This document shows, piece after piece, positions 7,934-17,216 of a DNA stretch of 64,000 nucleotides (position 1 is its first letter; the number at the start of each line of letters is the position of its first letter). The translations under genes and the position numbers were made by a program. A model generated the notes under the pieces. It was not told the DNA's origin. It made no database searches and saw only the letters and a program-made list of their open reading frames with translations. The stretch covers positions 186,001 to 250,000 of the forward strand of contig NZ_WJIC01000010.1 of NCBI RefSeq assembly GCF_009649815.1, given 5' to 3'. Source of the DNA: Nocardia sp. SYP-A9097. GTDB lineage: Bacteria; Actinomycetota; Actinomycetes; Mycobacteriales; Mycobacteriaceae.

Positions 7934-8794
7934 TCACATATCCAAACCCAGGTCCAATACTCGGACCGAATGGGTGAGTGCGCCGACCGCGAGATAATCG
8001 ACTCCGGTGCCCGCGTATTCCGCCGCCACGTCCAGGGAGAGACTGCCCGAGGACTCCAGTTTGGTCTGCGGTGAGCGATTATTGCGGCGCTGCACCGCGG
8101 CCTGGGTTGCCCAGAGCGGGAAGTTGTCCAGCAGCACCAGCTGGACATCCTCGTCGAGGACGGCATCGAGTTGTTCGAGGCTGTCCACCTCGACCTCGCA
8201 CTCGATGTCCGGGTTCAGTTCGCGCACCGCGCGCAGGGCCGCGACCACCGAACCGGCGGCCACCACATGGTTGTCCTTGATGAGCGCGGCATCGCCCAGT
8301 CCCATGCGGTGATTGACGCCGCCGCCGGTGCGCACCGCGTACTTCTGCAAAGCTCGCAAACCGGGCAAGGTCTTGCGGCTGTCGCGAATCCGGCAATTCG
8401 TACCCGCGACGGCATCCACCCAGGCGGAGGTCGCCGTCGCGATTCCGGACATATGGCACACCAGGTTCAGCATGGTGCGCTCGGCGGTGAGCAGGCCGCG
8501 GGTCGGCGCGACCAGACTCAGCACGGTATCCCCCGGCTGTACCCGGGTGCCGTCGGTGACCCGGCCGGTGACCTCGTAATTGCCCGCACCGATCACCTCG
8601 TCGAGCACCAGCAGGCCGACATCGAGTCCGGCGACGGTACCGGGCTGACGGGACGCCATATCGGCCTTGGCCACCGCCTCGGCGGGAACCGTTGCGACCG
8701 TGGTGATATCGGGTCCGTAGCGCAGGTCCTCGTCCAGGGCCCGGCGAATGAGCGCGATCACCTCGTCGCGATCGAGTCCGGCGTCGAGAGTCAT
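7934..8794 (-). CDS. nadC: Nicotinate-nucleotide pyrophosphorylase (quinolinate phosphoribosyltransferase)
   Basis: A 286-residue enzyme that converts quinolinate and PRPP to nicotinate mononucleotide, CO2 and pyrophosphate. Family motifs are DSRKTLPGLRALQKYAV and GGGVNHRMGLGDAALIKDNH in the middle and ECEVEVDSLEQLDAVL plus a VLLDNF stretch near the C-terminus. The ATG at 8794 has AAGGAG about seven bases upstream. It is the last gene of the nadA-nadB-nadC operon, 28 bases after nadB, and is presumably under NrtR control. Confidence 0.97.
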   Translation of the reverse strand: MTLDAGLDRDEVIALIRRALDEDLRYGPDITTVATVPAEAVAKADMASRQPGTVAGLDVGLLVLDEVIGAGNYEVTGRVTDGTRVQPGDTVLSLVAPTRGLLTAERTMLNLVCHMSGIATATSAWVDAVAGTNCRIRDSRKTLPGLRALQKYAVRTGGGVNHRMGLGDAALIKDNHVVAAGSVVAALRAVRELNPDIECEVEVDSLEQLDAVLDEDVQLVLLDNFPLWATQAAVQRRNNRSPQTKLESSGSLSLDVAAEYAGTGVDYLAVGALTHSVRVLDLGLDM

Positions 8795-8822
8795 TGCGAT
8801 ACTCCTTCTTCGATGCGATGCA

Positions 8823-10463
8823 CTAGTGGGCGGCGGGTACGGCGTCGCGAGGCCACGACGGCGTCAGTCCGGATCCGTCCGTGATCAATTGCGCGCGTCC
8901 GTCCGCGCCGAGCCGCACCGCGGTGCTGCGATGCAGCTCCTCGCGCGGGTTCGGATGGTCCGAACGGGTATGGCAGCCACGGCTCTCGGTGCGCGCGGCG
9001 GCGGTCAGCAGCAGGGCGCGGGCGGTGAGCGTGAGCGCGGCGTCCTCGAGGTCGCGGATTACCGCGGCGGGGTCGTCGGCTCGCACATCGCCATCGTCGG
9101 CTTCGCCGCCGGAGATCAGGCCGACCAGGCGCAGTACCGCGCCGCGCAGTCCGTCGCCGTCGCGGACGACCGCCGCGTGTTCGGTCATCAACTCCTGTAA
9201 CAGTTTCCGATCCGCCCGAGGGAGTGCGTCGACCCCGGCGAACTGCTTTCCCGCGGGAATGCGCTCGGCCCGTCCGAGCCGTTCGACGGCCGCCGCACCG
9301 GCACGTCCGCCGACCACGAGACCCTCCAGGAGGCTGTTGGAGGCGAGACGATTCGCGCCGTGCAGTCCGGTGCGCGCGACCTCACCGGCCGCGTACAAAC
9401 CGGGAACCGTTGTGCGCCCGCTGGTATCGGTGACCACGCCACCGCACTGGTAGTGCGCGGCGGGTGCGACCGGGATGAGATTCACCCGCGGATCGATCCC
9501 GGCGGCCCGGCAGGACGCGGTGATGGTCGGGAACCGCTCCTCGAAGCCCTCGATGGCACGCGCGTCGAGATAGACGTGATCGGTGCCGAGCTCGCGCATG
9601 CGGGCCGCGATGGCACGGGACACCACATCGCGGGGTGCGAGATCACCCAGCGGATGCACTCCGGCCGTGACCGAATCACCTTGGGAGTCAACGAGTATCG
9701 CGCCTTCGCCACGCACGGCCTCGCTGATGAGCGGACGCCGCCCGACTCCGCCCGGCGTGAACAGCACGGTCGGATGGAACTGCAAGAACTCCAGATCCGC
9801 GATCACGGCTCCGGCACGCAGGGCGAGCGCTATGCCGTCGGCGGTGGCGCCCGGTGGGTTGGTGCTGCACGCATACAGTTGTCCGAGACCACCGGTCGCC
9901 AGCAGGACGGCCGGTGCGTGCACCTTGCCGAATCCCTTGTCCGACACCGCGATAACGCCTCGCACGCCGTCGGGTCCGGTGACGATCTCGACTACGGCGG
10001 CCCCGAAGAGCACCGGTAGTCCGGCCGCGTTCAAGGCCCGCTGCACCTCGGCTCCGGTGGCATCACCACCGGCGTGAATGATGCGCCGGGTGCTGTGCCC
10101 GCCTTCGCGGGTTCGCGAAACCTCGCCGTCGCGTCCGTGATCGAAGACCGCGCCGAGATCGGTGAGTGCCGCGACGGCATCCACACCGCCCTCGACGATC
10201 GAGCGGACCGCGTCCGGATCGCACAATCCGGCTCCGGCGATCACGGTGTCCTGCACATGCGATTCCACCGAATCACCGTGCGGCGCAACCACTGCGATCC
10301 CACCCTGCGCGTACTGCGTGGAGGTATCGGTGGCCCCGCCCTTACTGAGCGTGAGGACGCGCAGGCCACGCAGCGAGGCGGTACGCGCCGCGGTCAAACC
10401 CGCGACACCGCCGCCCACCACCACGAGATCCGCTTCGGCCTCCCACGTGAGGGAAATACTCAC
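8823..10463 (-). CDS. nadB: L-aspartate oxidase
   Basis: A flavoenzyme of about 546 residues that oxidises L-aspartate to iminoaspartate, the substrate of NadA. The N-terminus has the FAD-binding DLVVVGGGVAGLTAARTA motif. Mid-protein stretches HSTRRIIHAGGDATGAEVQ and LQFHPTVLFTPGG and the C-terminal LYAAGEVARTGLHGANRLAS are typical. A GTG at 10472 is also in frame, but GGAAAGG touches it. The same box sits nine bases before the GTG at 10463, which I therefore prefer. It is the middle gene of nadABC. Confidence 0.95.
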   Translation of the reverse strand: MSISLTWEAEADLVVVGGGVAGLTAARTASLRGLRVLTLSKGGATDTSTQYAQGGIAVVAPHGDSVESHVQDTVIAGAGLCDPDAVRSIVEGGVDAVAALTDLGAVFDHGRDGEVSRTREGGHSTRRIIHAGGDATGAEVQRALNAAGLPVLFGAAVVEIVTGPDGVRGVIAVSDKGFGKVHAPAVLLATGGLGQLYACSTNPPGATADGIALALRAGAVIADLEFLQFHPTVLFTPGGVGRRPLISEAVRGEGAILVDSQGDSVTAGVHPLGDLAPRDVVSRAIAARMRELGTDHVYLDARAIEGFEERFPTITASCRAAGIDPRVNLIPVAPAAHYQCGGVVTDTSGRTTVPGLYAAGEVARTGLHGANRLASNSLLEGLVVGGRAGAAAVERLGRAERIPAGKQFAGVDALPRADRKLLQELMTEHAAVVRDGDGLRGAVLRLVGLISGGEADDGDVRADDPAAVIRDLEDAALTLTARALLLTAAARTESRGCHTRSDHPNPREELHRSTAVRLGADGRAQLITDGSGLTPSWPRDAVPAAH

Positions 10464-10499
10464 GGCTGTCACCCTTTCCGGCGAACGACCGAATTTCGA

Positions 10500-11537
<1,038 letters not shown>

Positions 11538-11590
11538 GGGATGGCTCCTTCTCTCATGCGCCGGCCACTTCGCCGATTCGCATCCAACCG

Positions 11591-11613
11591 GTTTTCGACT
11601 TAGAATCGAAAAC
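11591..11613. promoter_or_regulatory. Probable NrtR operator between nadA and nrtR
   Basis: GTTTTCGA (11591-11598) and TCGAAAAC (11606-11613) are perfect inverted arms around seven bases. The site touches the nrtR start at 11614 and lies 54 bases before the nadA start. A TAGAAT hexamer (11601-11606) lies inside it and ends seven bases before the nrtR GTG. This suggests a leaderless nrtR transcript whose own promoter is covered by the operator. Binding is inferred from position and symmetry. Confidence 0.7.
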
Positions 11614-12363
11614 GTGCCCCATCGTAGCACCATCCACGAAACGCTCACCGCGGTGTTCCAGGTTCGTCGCTTCCCGGACACCATCACCCCAGGTGAGACC
11701 AGTTCCACCCCCGCCGGTGACCGCTGCCCGCCCGGAAAACACACCGAACTCGCAGTGCTGCTGTGGGAACGAGCGCTGGATCCCGCGATCGGCACCTGGT
11801 CAACCCCCGGCGGACGGCTACGCGATGGCGAGGACCTGAACACTTCGGCCGCCCGCCAACTCGCCGAGAAGGTGGATGTCCGCGAACTGACCCACCTGGA
11901 ACAACTTTCGGTCTTCAGCGACCCGAATCGCGTCCCCGGCGACCGCCGAATCGCCTCGGCCTACCTCGGCCTGGTCCCCCTGACCGCCGACCCCCAACTC
12001 CCACCCGACACCCGCTGGCATCCGGTCTCGGCCCTGCCCGACATGTCCTTCGACCACGGCATAGTCGTCGAGCATGCCCGCACCCGCCTGGCAGCGAAAC
12101 TGTCCTACACGAACATCGCCTTCGCCCTGGCCCCGGAACGCTTCACCATGTCCACGCTGCGCGAAATCTACTGCGCTGCACTCGGATACGACGTGGACAC
12201 CACAAACCTCCAGCGCGTGCTGACCCGCCGAGGCGTAATCACCCCCACCGGGGCCACCGCCTCCCCCGGCCGAGCCGGCGGCCGTCCCGCAGCCCTCTAC
12301 CGCTTCACCGACTCCGAAATCCGCGTCACCGACGAATTCGCCGCCCTCCGCCCCCCGACCTAA
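11614..12363 (+). CDS. nrtR: NrtR-type Nudix-like repressor of NAD synthesis
   Basis: A protein of 249 residues. The N-terminal two thirds is a Nudix-fold domain (TELAVLLWERALDP, STPGGRLRDGEDL) whose Nudix box is degenerate: RQLAEKVDVRE replaces the catalytic REUXEE, as expected for a sensor rather than an enzyme. The C-terminal winged helix (FTMSTLREIYCAALGYDVD, then GRPAALYRF) is the NrtR signature. NrtR proteins bind ADP-ribose and repress NAD genes; in mycobacteria the divergent nadABC operon is the known target. The GTG at 11614 is taken as the start. The 3' end overlaps a convergent Nudix gene. Confidence 0.88.
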   Translation: MPHRSTIHETLTAVFQVRRFPDTITPGETSSTPAGDRCPPGKHTELAVLLWERALDPAIGTWSTPGGRLRDGEDLNTSAARQLAEKVDVRELTHLEQLSVFSDPNRVPGDRRIASAYLGLVPLTADPQLPPDTRWHPVSALPDMSFDHGIVVEHARTRLAAKLSYTNIAFALAPERFTMSTLREIYCAALGYDVDTTNLQRVLTRRGVITPTGATASPGRAGGRPAALYRFTDSEIRVTDEFAALRPPT

Positions 12364-12833
12364 CCCAAGTAGGGCGAATCCCGTTGCTCCACATGGTGTT
12401 GCAGCCGCAGCCGCACCGACTCATGCACCGGCAGCCCGGCCAACTCGTCCAACCCCAGAAACCGAACCGCCGTCGACTCCGAACTGACCCTGATACTCCC
12501 CCCGATTACGCGACCGTAGTACGTAACCGCCAATTCCTGACGAATCTCACCATCCCCGTATTCGATAACATGCTCAGGATCGGTATAAATCCCCAGCAGC
12601 CCTGTGATCTCGATATCCAGCCCGGTCTCTTCCTTGGTCTCCCGAATAGCGCACTGCTCCAACGTCTCCCCGATCTCCATCGCCCCACCCGGCAACGACC
12701 AATTCCCGGAATCCCCTCGACGTTGCATGAGCACCGCACCGTGCTCGTCGACAATCAGAGCAGAGCCGCCGGGAACCAGGCTATTCGCCTTGGGCGCGTT
12801 CGGATCCCGGTAATAATCACGCCGTGAGCCCAT
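12360..12833 (-). CDS. Nudix hydrolase
   Basis: A protein of 157 residues with a complete Nudix box: GGAMEIGETLEQCAIRETKE continues into ETGL, matching GX5EX7REUXEEXGU. Unlike the overlapping NrtR it should be catalytically active on a nucleoside diphosphate linked to another group. The ATG at 12833 is preferred because AAGGGA lies six bases upstream; an in-frame start 13 codons earlier gives an unusual N-terminus. It is convergent with nrtR (four-base overlap of 3' ends) and starts three bases after the stop of the XRE-type gene, so it may be transcribed with that gene. Confidence 0.88.
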   Translation of the reverse strand: MGSRRDYYRDPNAPKANSLVPGGSALIVDEHGAVLMQRRGDSGNWSLPGGAMEIGETLEQCAIRETKEETGLDIEITGLLGIYTDPEHVIEYGDGEIRQELAVTYYGRVIGGSIRVSSESTAVRFLGLDELAGLPVHESVRLRLQHHVEQRDSPYLG

Positions 12834-12835
12834 TA

Positions 12836-13579
12836 TCAATCCCTTGCGCGTAGGGGGGTGACAGTACCCCATATCTGTTCCACCTGGTCAGCGAATGATG
12901 CGAAGATGCCGTGCTTGGACAGCCGCCGCAGATGCAGTGCGGGGTGCTGATATCCGCGAGCCCGAATGAGATACGGAGTCACTACCATCTCATCGTCGAA
13001 TCGAAATACCGAGTTGTACAGGTGAGTACTGTGCAATCCGATCATGCACCCGGGAGCCTCGGTCAACGGACCAAGCATGCTCAGTGCGTTCCGAATACGC
13101 CCCGGCAAGGTGCCACCCATCTGTTCCAATGTGTCACGCTCCAAAACATGAGCGCAGTCCGGGTCTGCGAAACCAAGCCTTACCCGAACACCATTCCGGC
13201 ATTTGGCGGCGACAATATCGGCAGCGTCGGGCATCAGCTCGAATACGAATGGGTACGCGTACCCGACAATATCGATCGTCTCATTTGCTTTGAGCAGAAG
13301 TGAAGTCCACACATCGGTAGGGATTTCGGCCCGATGCGCATACGCCGCAAGGACTTCGGCTGTGGCGGGGGCCCCGGCGACGAGATCCGGCCGCGTTTGC
13401 GGCCACAGCACATCCTCTGATTCGCTCAGTACCCGAGCCACCTCCACCCGTGTTCGCCGATGGGGTACCCGTCCGGTCAGCCACCGATTCACGGTCTTCA
13501 CATCCACGCCGACCGCAGCAGCGAGCGCCACCGAATCCAGTTGCGCCCGAAGCATCGCCGACTCCAGCCGGTGAGTCAT
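12836..13579 (-). CDS. XRE-type regulator with C-terminal DUF5919-like domain
   Basis: A protein of 247 residues. Residues 1-60 form a lambda-repressor-like HTH (LDSVALAAAVGVDVKTVNRW, then LTGRVPHRRTRVEVARVL). The rest, with NETIDIVGYAYPFVFELMPD, VRVRLGFADPDCAHVLERD and LYNSVFRFDDEMVVTPYL, looks like the DUF5919 domain, which resembles a catalytically dead phospholipase-D fold. The ATG at 13579 matches the HTH N-terminus; the open frame upstream shows no such similarity. It is divergent from two small coupled genes, with clustered half-sites between, so it probably regulates both sides. Confidence 0.7.
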   Translation of the reverse strand: MTHRLESAMLRAQLDSVALAAAVGVDVKTVNRWLTGRVPHRRTRVEVARVLSESEDVLWPQTRPDLVAGAPATAEVLAAYAHRAEIPTDVWTSLLLKANETIDIVGYAYPFVFELMPDAADIVAAKCRNGVRVRLGFADPDCAHVLERDTLEQMGGTLPGRIRNALSMLGPLTEAPGCMIGLHSTHLYNSVFRFDDEMVVTPYLIRARGYQHPALHLRRLSKHGIFASFADQVEQIWGTVTPLRARD

Positions 13580-13594
13580 ACCGGAACCATACGG

Positions 13595-13640
13595 ACGTTT
13601 CCAGGGACATACATACGTTTTCGAGTGTCCGGCAAAACGT
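13595..13640. promoter_or_regulatory. Three ACGTTT half-sites in a divergent intergenic region
   Basis: ACGTTTCC at 13595, ACGTTTTC at 13615 and AAAACGT at 13634-13640 (the reverse orientation) give two direct half-sites 20 bases apart, about two helical turns. ACGTTTT and AAAACGT form an inverted pair with a 12-base spacer. They lie just upstream of the XRE-type gene start (13579) and about 80 bases before the divergent small genes. A role as the XRE protein's own operator is inferred. Confidence 0.5.
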
Positions 13641-13717
13641 CCTGCACGCAGTTCAAGTGTCCACGCCCGTTTCGTATCGTCGGAGAACATCGCCGACCAG
13701 CGACGAGAGAGGTGGAA

Positions 13718-13909
13718 ATGACGAAGGACGGGAAGGCAGGGTGGGTTCAGGACGACTGCGAGAAGAGTTGGATATCTCCGCTGGATAGCCAGCGCGCCAA
13801 GGGAATTCTCGCGATCCACGCGGAATGCGACCCACCATGCCCACGGAAACAGCGGGCCACCGAGTATCTGAACGAGTCACTGTGGGCGCGGCAAGGAGGG
13901 CAGCGGTGA
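13718..13909 (+). CDS. Small hypothetical protein, first of a coupled pair (63 residues)
   Basis: A charged, soluble protein of 63 residues. The second half carries AECDPPCPRKQRATEYL, a Cys-rich basic stretch, and another Cys is near residue 14. There is no signal peptide or membrane segment. An AGAGAGG-like box lies seven bases before the ATG at 13718. Its stop overlaps the GTG start of the next gene (GTGA), which points to translational coupling. It is divergent from the XRE/DUF5919-like regulator. I do not recognise the family; a metal- or nucleic-acid-binding partner role is a guess. Confidence 0.6.
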   Translation: MTKDGKAGWVQDDCEKSWISPLDSQRAKGILAIHAECDPPCPRKQRATEYLNESLWARQGGQR

Positions 13910-14259
13910 AGGCGATTGGGTGGATAGACAAGAGTTTGACGCCGACTCCCGGGGAGCTGGAGTTGGCGGCGTTCCAGATCAAGCAGCATGCCGCACGGTT
14001 GGGTGTGCGGTTCGTCAAGATCCTGTGGGAGTCAAGACAAGTGGACGACCCGTTGGACAAGCTACACGAGGAAGTTCACCGGGCTGACGCGTTGATGGTG
14101 ATCACACCGTCGCTCGACCATGTAGGTGGCGAAGCGGAAAAGGTTACGCTCTTCGCGGTTCTGGTGACTGTTGTCCCTCCGGAAATCCGGCAATGGCAGT
14201 CACCGATGACGCGCTCCGCGGCGGCGCTGAAGGAAGGCGCGCCGACCGCGAAACCCTAA
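13906..14259 (+). CDS. Hypothetical protein resembling a degenerate resolvase N-terminal domain (117 residues)
   Basis: The order of elements KAIGWIDKS, GELELAAFQIKQHAARLGV, RFVKILWES, KLHEEVHRADALMVITPSL and DHVGG follows the strand-helix-strand order of the serine-resolvase catalytic domain. However, only one candidate Ser is present, the Arg residues of the active site (DRLGR-type motif) are absent (DHVGG), and there is no DNA-binding tail. AAGGAGG precedes the GTG at 13906, and four bases overlap the previous gene. It is probably not an active recombinase; the resemblance is my reading of motifs and could be chance. Confidence 0.6.
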   Translation: MKAIGWIDKSLTPTPGELELAAFQIKQHAARLGVRFVKILWESRQVDDPLDKLHEEVHRADALMVITPSLDHVGGEAEKVTLFAVLVTVVPPEIRQWQSPMTRSAAALKEGAPTAKP

Positions 14260-14283
14260 CGCCTTCTTCGATTTTCGCGGTCC

Positions 14284-14311
14284 GCTGCCCTTGCCGTGAG
14301 ACCAGGGCAGC
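14284..14311. terminator. Hairpin between convergent genes
   Basis: GCTGCCCT (14284-14291) and AGGGCAGC (14304-14311) form a perfect 8-bp stem with a 12-base loop. It lies between the stop of the resolvase-like small gene (14259) and the stop of the carboxylase gene (14327, minus strand), where a bidirectional terminator is expected. Confidence 0.55.
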
Positions 14312-14326
14312 AGAGTTCGGGGTGGG

Positions 14327-15904
14327 TTACATCGGGTAGATCGGGTGTTTGCGGGGGTTGAATTCCGGCTTGGTCGGTTGCTTGTCGCGGAGCAGGCGTA
14401 GGGCATGGCGGATTTCGAGGCGGGTGGTGGCCGGTTCGATTACCGCGTCGATGTAGCCGCGTTCGGCGGCGATCCAAGGGGTTGCGATGGTTTCGTTGTA
14501 TTGGTTGACCATGAATTCGCGGGCTGCCGCGCGATGTTCTTCCGGGATCGCCGCGAGCTGGCGTTTGCCGAGTAGGTCGACGGCGCTTTCGGCGCCGATC
14601 ACCGCGATGCGGGCGGTCGGCCAGGCGAAGCTGAAGTCGGCGCCTACCTGGCGGGCGGCCATCATTCCGTATGCGCCGCCGTAGGACTTGCGCACAACCA
14701 GGTTGATGATCGGGACTGTCGCTTCGATGATCGCGCGGGGGACGCGGCCGCCGCGGATGATGACGCCGTTGGCCTCCTCAGAGAGGCCGGGCAGCACGCC
14801 GGGGGTGTCGGCGATGAACACCAGTGGGATGTTGAAGGCGTCGCAGAGTCGAATGAAATAGGTCGACTTGTCCGAGCAGGCGGCGTCGATCGAACCGCCG
14901 AGTACCAGTGGCTGATTGGCGATCACGCCGACCGGATAGCCGTCGACTCGGGCGAAGCCGGTGATCAGGTTCGGGGCGAATTGAGCGCGTATTTCGTGGA
15001 ATTCGCCGTCGTCGAAGAGCCGGAGCAGGATTTCGTGCATGTCGTATCCGGTGCGATCGGAGTCCGGGATGATCGTGTCGAGCTCGCGGTCGCTGGCCGT
15101 GATCTCCGGTTCCAGGCCGGGATTCACGATCGGCGGCTGCTCGACGCAGCTTGTCGGCATGTAGCTCAAGTAGTTTCGAGCCCAGTCGTAGGCTTCCTGC
15201 TCGGTGTCGGCCACGTGATGCAGGGTGCCGCGTTTGGCCTGCACCTCCGCGCCGCCGAGCTCTTCGGCCGTGACGTCCTCACCGTTCACGGCTTTGATCA
15301 CGTCCGGCCCCGTGACGAACATGTACGAGTCTTTGGTGCCGATGAGCACGTCGGTATTGATCGGCCCGTACACCGAACCCGCGGCGCATTTACCGAGAAT
15401 GATCGACACCTGCGGCACATACCCCGACAGCTTCTCCAGCACTCTGGAAATGTCACCGAACGAGGCAATCGAACCCACCGCGTCCTGGATGCGCGCACCA
15501 CCCGAATCGTTGATCGTCACCACCGGGCACGCGTTGTCGAACGCGAATTTCAGTGCGCGCATGAACTTCTGCGCCGACGTGACACCAACGGACCCGCCGT
15601 ACACGGTCTGATCGTGCGAGATCACCACCACCGGCCGCCCCCCGATCAACCCGTGACCGGTGACCAGCCCATCACCCCAAAGAGCATCCGGCTGCCCGGG
15701 CTGCCGAGCCAGCGCCCCGGTCTCGATGAACGTCCCCCGGTCGAGCAACATGTCCACCCGCTGGCGAACACTCGGTATGCCCTTCTTCGCCCGCTTGGCG
15801 ACACCTGCCTCACCCGCCGGCTCCGCAGCCATCTCCAGGATCTTGGCCAGTTCATCGAGCTTCGCCCGCGTACCGATCACGCTTACTGCCACCTTCCCAA
15901 CCAA
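14327..15904 (-). CDS. Acyl-CoA carboxylase beta subunit (carboxyltransferase, AccD/PccB family)
   Basis: A protein of about 525 residues that moves CO2 from biotinyl carrier to acetyl-, propionyl- or longer acyl-CoA. N-domain features include GTFIETGALARQPGQPDALW, GHGLIGGRPVVVISHDQTVYG cut into family-typical segments, and NDSGGARIQDAVGSIASFGD. The C-domain has VIANQPLVLGGSIDAACSDK and SYGGAYGMMAARQVGAD. Which AccD paralogue it is cannot be decided by eye. The start is uncertain: a TTG at 15904 is the longest, while GTG codons at 15892 and 15880 are alternatives. It links metabolically to the biotin genes of the window but is not in an operon with them. Confidence 0.9.
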   Translation of the reverse strand: MVGKVAVSVIGTRAKLDELAKILEMAAEPAGEAGVAKRAKKGIPSVRQRVDMLLDRGTFIETGALARQPGQPDALWGDGLVTGHGLIGGRPVVVISHDQTVYGGSVGVTSAQKFMRALKFAFDNACPVVTINDSGGARIQDAVGSIASFGDISRVLEKLSGYVPQVSIILGKCAAGSVYGPINTDVLIGTKDSYMFVTGPDVIKAVNGEDVTAEELGGAEVQAKRGTLHHVADTEQEAYDWARNYLSYMPTSCVEQPPIVNPGLEPEITASDRELDTIIPDSDRTGYDMHEILLRLFDDGEFHEIRAQFAPNLITGFARVDGYPVGVIANQPLVLGGSIDAACSDKSTYFIRLCDAFNIPLVFIADTPGVLPGLSEEANGVIIRGGRVPRAIIEATVPIINLVVRKSYGGAYGMMAARQVGADFSFAWPTARIAVIGAESAVDLLGKRQLAAIPEEHRAAAREFMVNQYNETIATPWIAAERGYIDAVIEPATTRLEIRHALRLLRDKQPTKPEFNPRKHPIYPM

Positions 15905-16100
15905 ACTGTCTGTGCCCGTGCGACGTTAAGCGGTGTCGCGTCAGAACGGGTAGCCGAAGCGGATTCAAGAGATGAATCACAGTTGGGGGCGGCGCATCGT
16001 CAACACCTGCCACGCGGCGCTTCCAAGCGCAATAGGCCACGCGGGGTAGCCCCTCCGGACACCGTCAATTCCGTTACCGGAGAGGCTTTTCCGCGCACGA

Positions 16101-17216
16101 TCAGGGCGAGACCGAGCCCCAATCCGCGAAACCGGTGGGGTCGTGGCGGCCGAGGCTGGCGTGTTCGAACAGGCCCCAGCCCTCGGCGTCTCCACAACGA
16201 GCCTTGCCTACGTGATCGATAACTCCGAAGGCGACCCGGGCAGCGATGGCGGGATCGGTGAGGTCGTAGCAACTGCTTTCGGACCAGTTGCGGCCCTTCC
16301 ATTGGCCGTGCAACCACTCCGGGTCTCCGCCGTAGCCACAGCCGACATTGAGGGCGACGAAGGCGCCGGCTTCGGCCTCGAGTTCGAGGGGTTTGCCGTC
16401 CGGAGTGGTGAGTTCCAAGCGCACGGTGGTCGGGATGCGGGTGCCGGGCTGGTAGGTCAGGTGCACGCGCGGCCAGCCGAGCTGTTCGACGCGGCCGTCC
16501 TTCCAGGTGCGGGTGGCGTCATTGATGGTGCGAAAACCGTTGGGCTCCTCCTGGATTACCACGAGGACGGAGAATTCGTCGAAGCCCAGCGGCAGGTACA
16601 GCCACCAAAAGCCTTCGGACGGTTCATCTGCACCGCGGCCCACCGGATCGGGGTCGCCGACCGGGCGGATGCCCCAGGAGCGGTCGCGGGTGCCGGTCCA
16701 CACCGCCGGATCCACGGCGTAATCGGTGCCGTCCACGGCGAGCGTGCCCGACCAGGTGCCGACCTGTGTGAAGCGCTGCGCGTCCATCATGGTTTTGTTC
16801 AGACCGGTCAGGATGGTGTGCGGCTGTTCCTGCGCGATCGGGAAAGTGCTCTCCCACATGAGGTCGAAGGACAGGTCGTCGTGCTCGCAGACCACGCGAA
16901 TCTTGTGCAGCGGCTCCACCACCTCGAGGCGAAACCCGCCGACTCGGGTATCGAGGCTGCGCTGGGCGAGCGCGTCGGAGAAGCGCACCGCGCGTTGCTG
17001 GTCACCGCGGCGCACGGTCGCGAAGGCGTCCGTCACGCCGAGGTTCGGGTACACGCCGAGCCCGGCGACCAGGAAAGTGCCGCCGTCGCGGTCGCAGGCG
17101 TTGAAGTAGCTGCGGTCATAGAAGTTTCGATCACTGGTGCCGACGCGAGCCATCGGCTGCGGGGTCTGGTGAATGGGGTACTCGTCCAAGGGGCCGATCA
17201 TCATGGCGGTTCTCAT
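16101..17216 (-). CDS. Conserved hypothetical protein, CrtC-like beta-rich fold
   Basis: A protein of 371 residues rich in aromatic and beta-forming segments (GFWWLYLPLGFDEFSVLVVI, RDRSWGIRP, GFRTINDATRTWKDGRV). The RDRSWGIR and late GYGGDPEWLHGQWKG pattern suggests the hydroxyneurosporene-synthase (CrtC)-like two-lipocalin fold, often found beside APH-type phosphotransferases in mycobacteria and Nocardia. No signal peptide is visible. The start ATG overlaps the stop of the upstream gene (ATGA), so the two are co-translated. The function is unknown; lipid, steroid or terpenoid binding is inference from the fold. Confidence 0.65.
   Translation of the reverse strand: MRTAMMIGPLDEYPIHQTPQPMARVGTSDRNFYDRSYFNACDRDGGTFLVAGLGVYPNLGVTDAFATVRRGDQQRAVRFSDALAQRSLDTRVGGFRLEVVEPLHKIRVVCEHDDLSFDLMWESTFPIAQEQPHTILTGLNKTMMDAQRFTQVGTWSGTLAVDGTDYAVDPAVWTGTRDRSWGIRPVGDPDPVGRGADEPSEGFWWLYLPLGFDEFSVLVVIQEEPNGFRTINDATRTWKDGRVEQLGWPRVHLTYQPGTRIPTTVRLELTTPDGKPLELEAEAGAFVALNVGCGYGGDPEWLHGQWKGRNWSESSCYDLTDPAIAARVAFGVIDHVGKARCGDAEGWGLFEHASLGRHDPTGFADWGSVSP

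Noticed and set aside
12836..14259. Integrated element with attachment sites
   Set aside because: No integrase, flanking direct repeat or tRNA gene was found around the accessory module.
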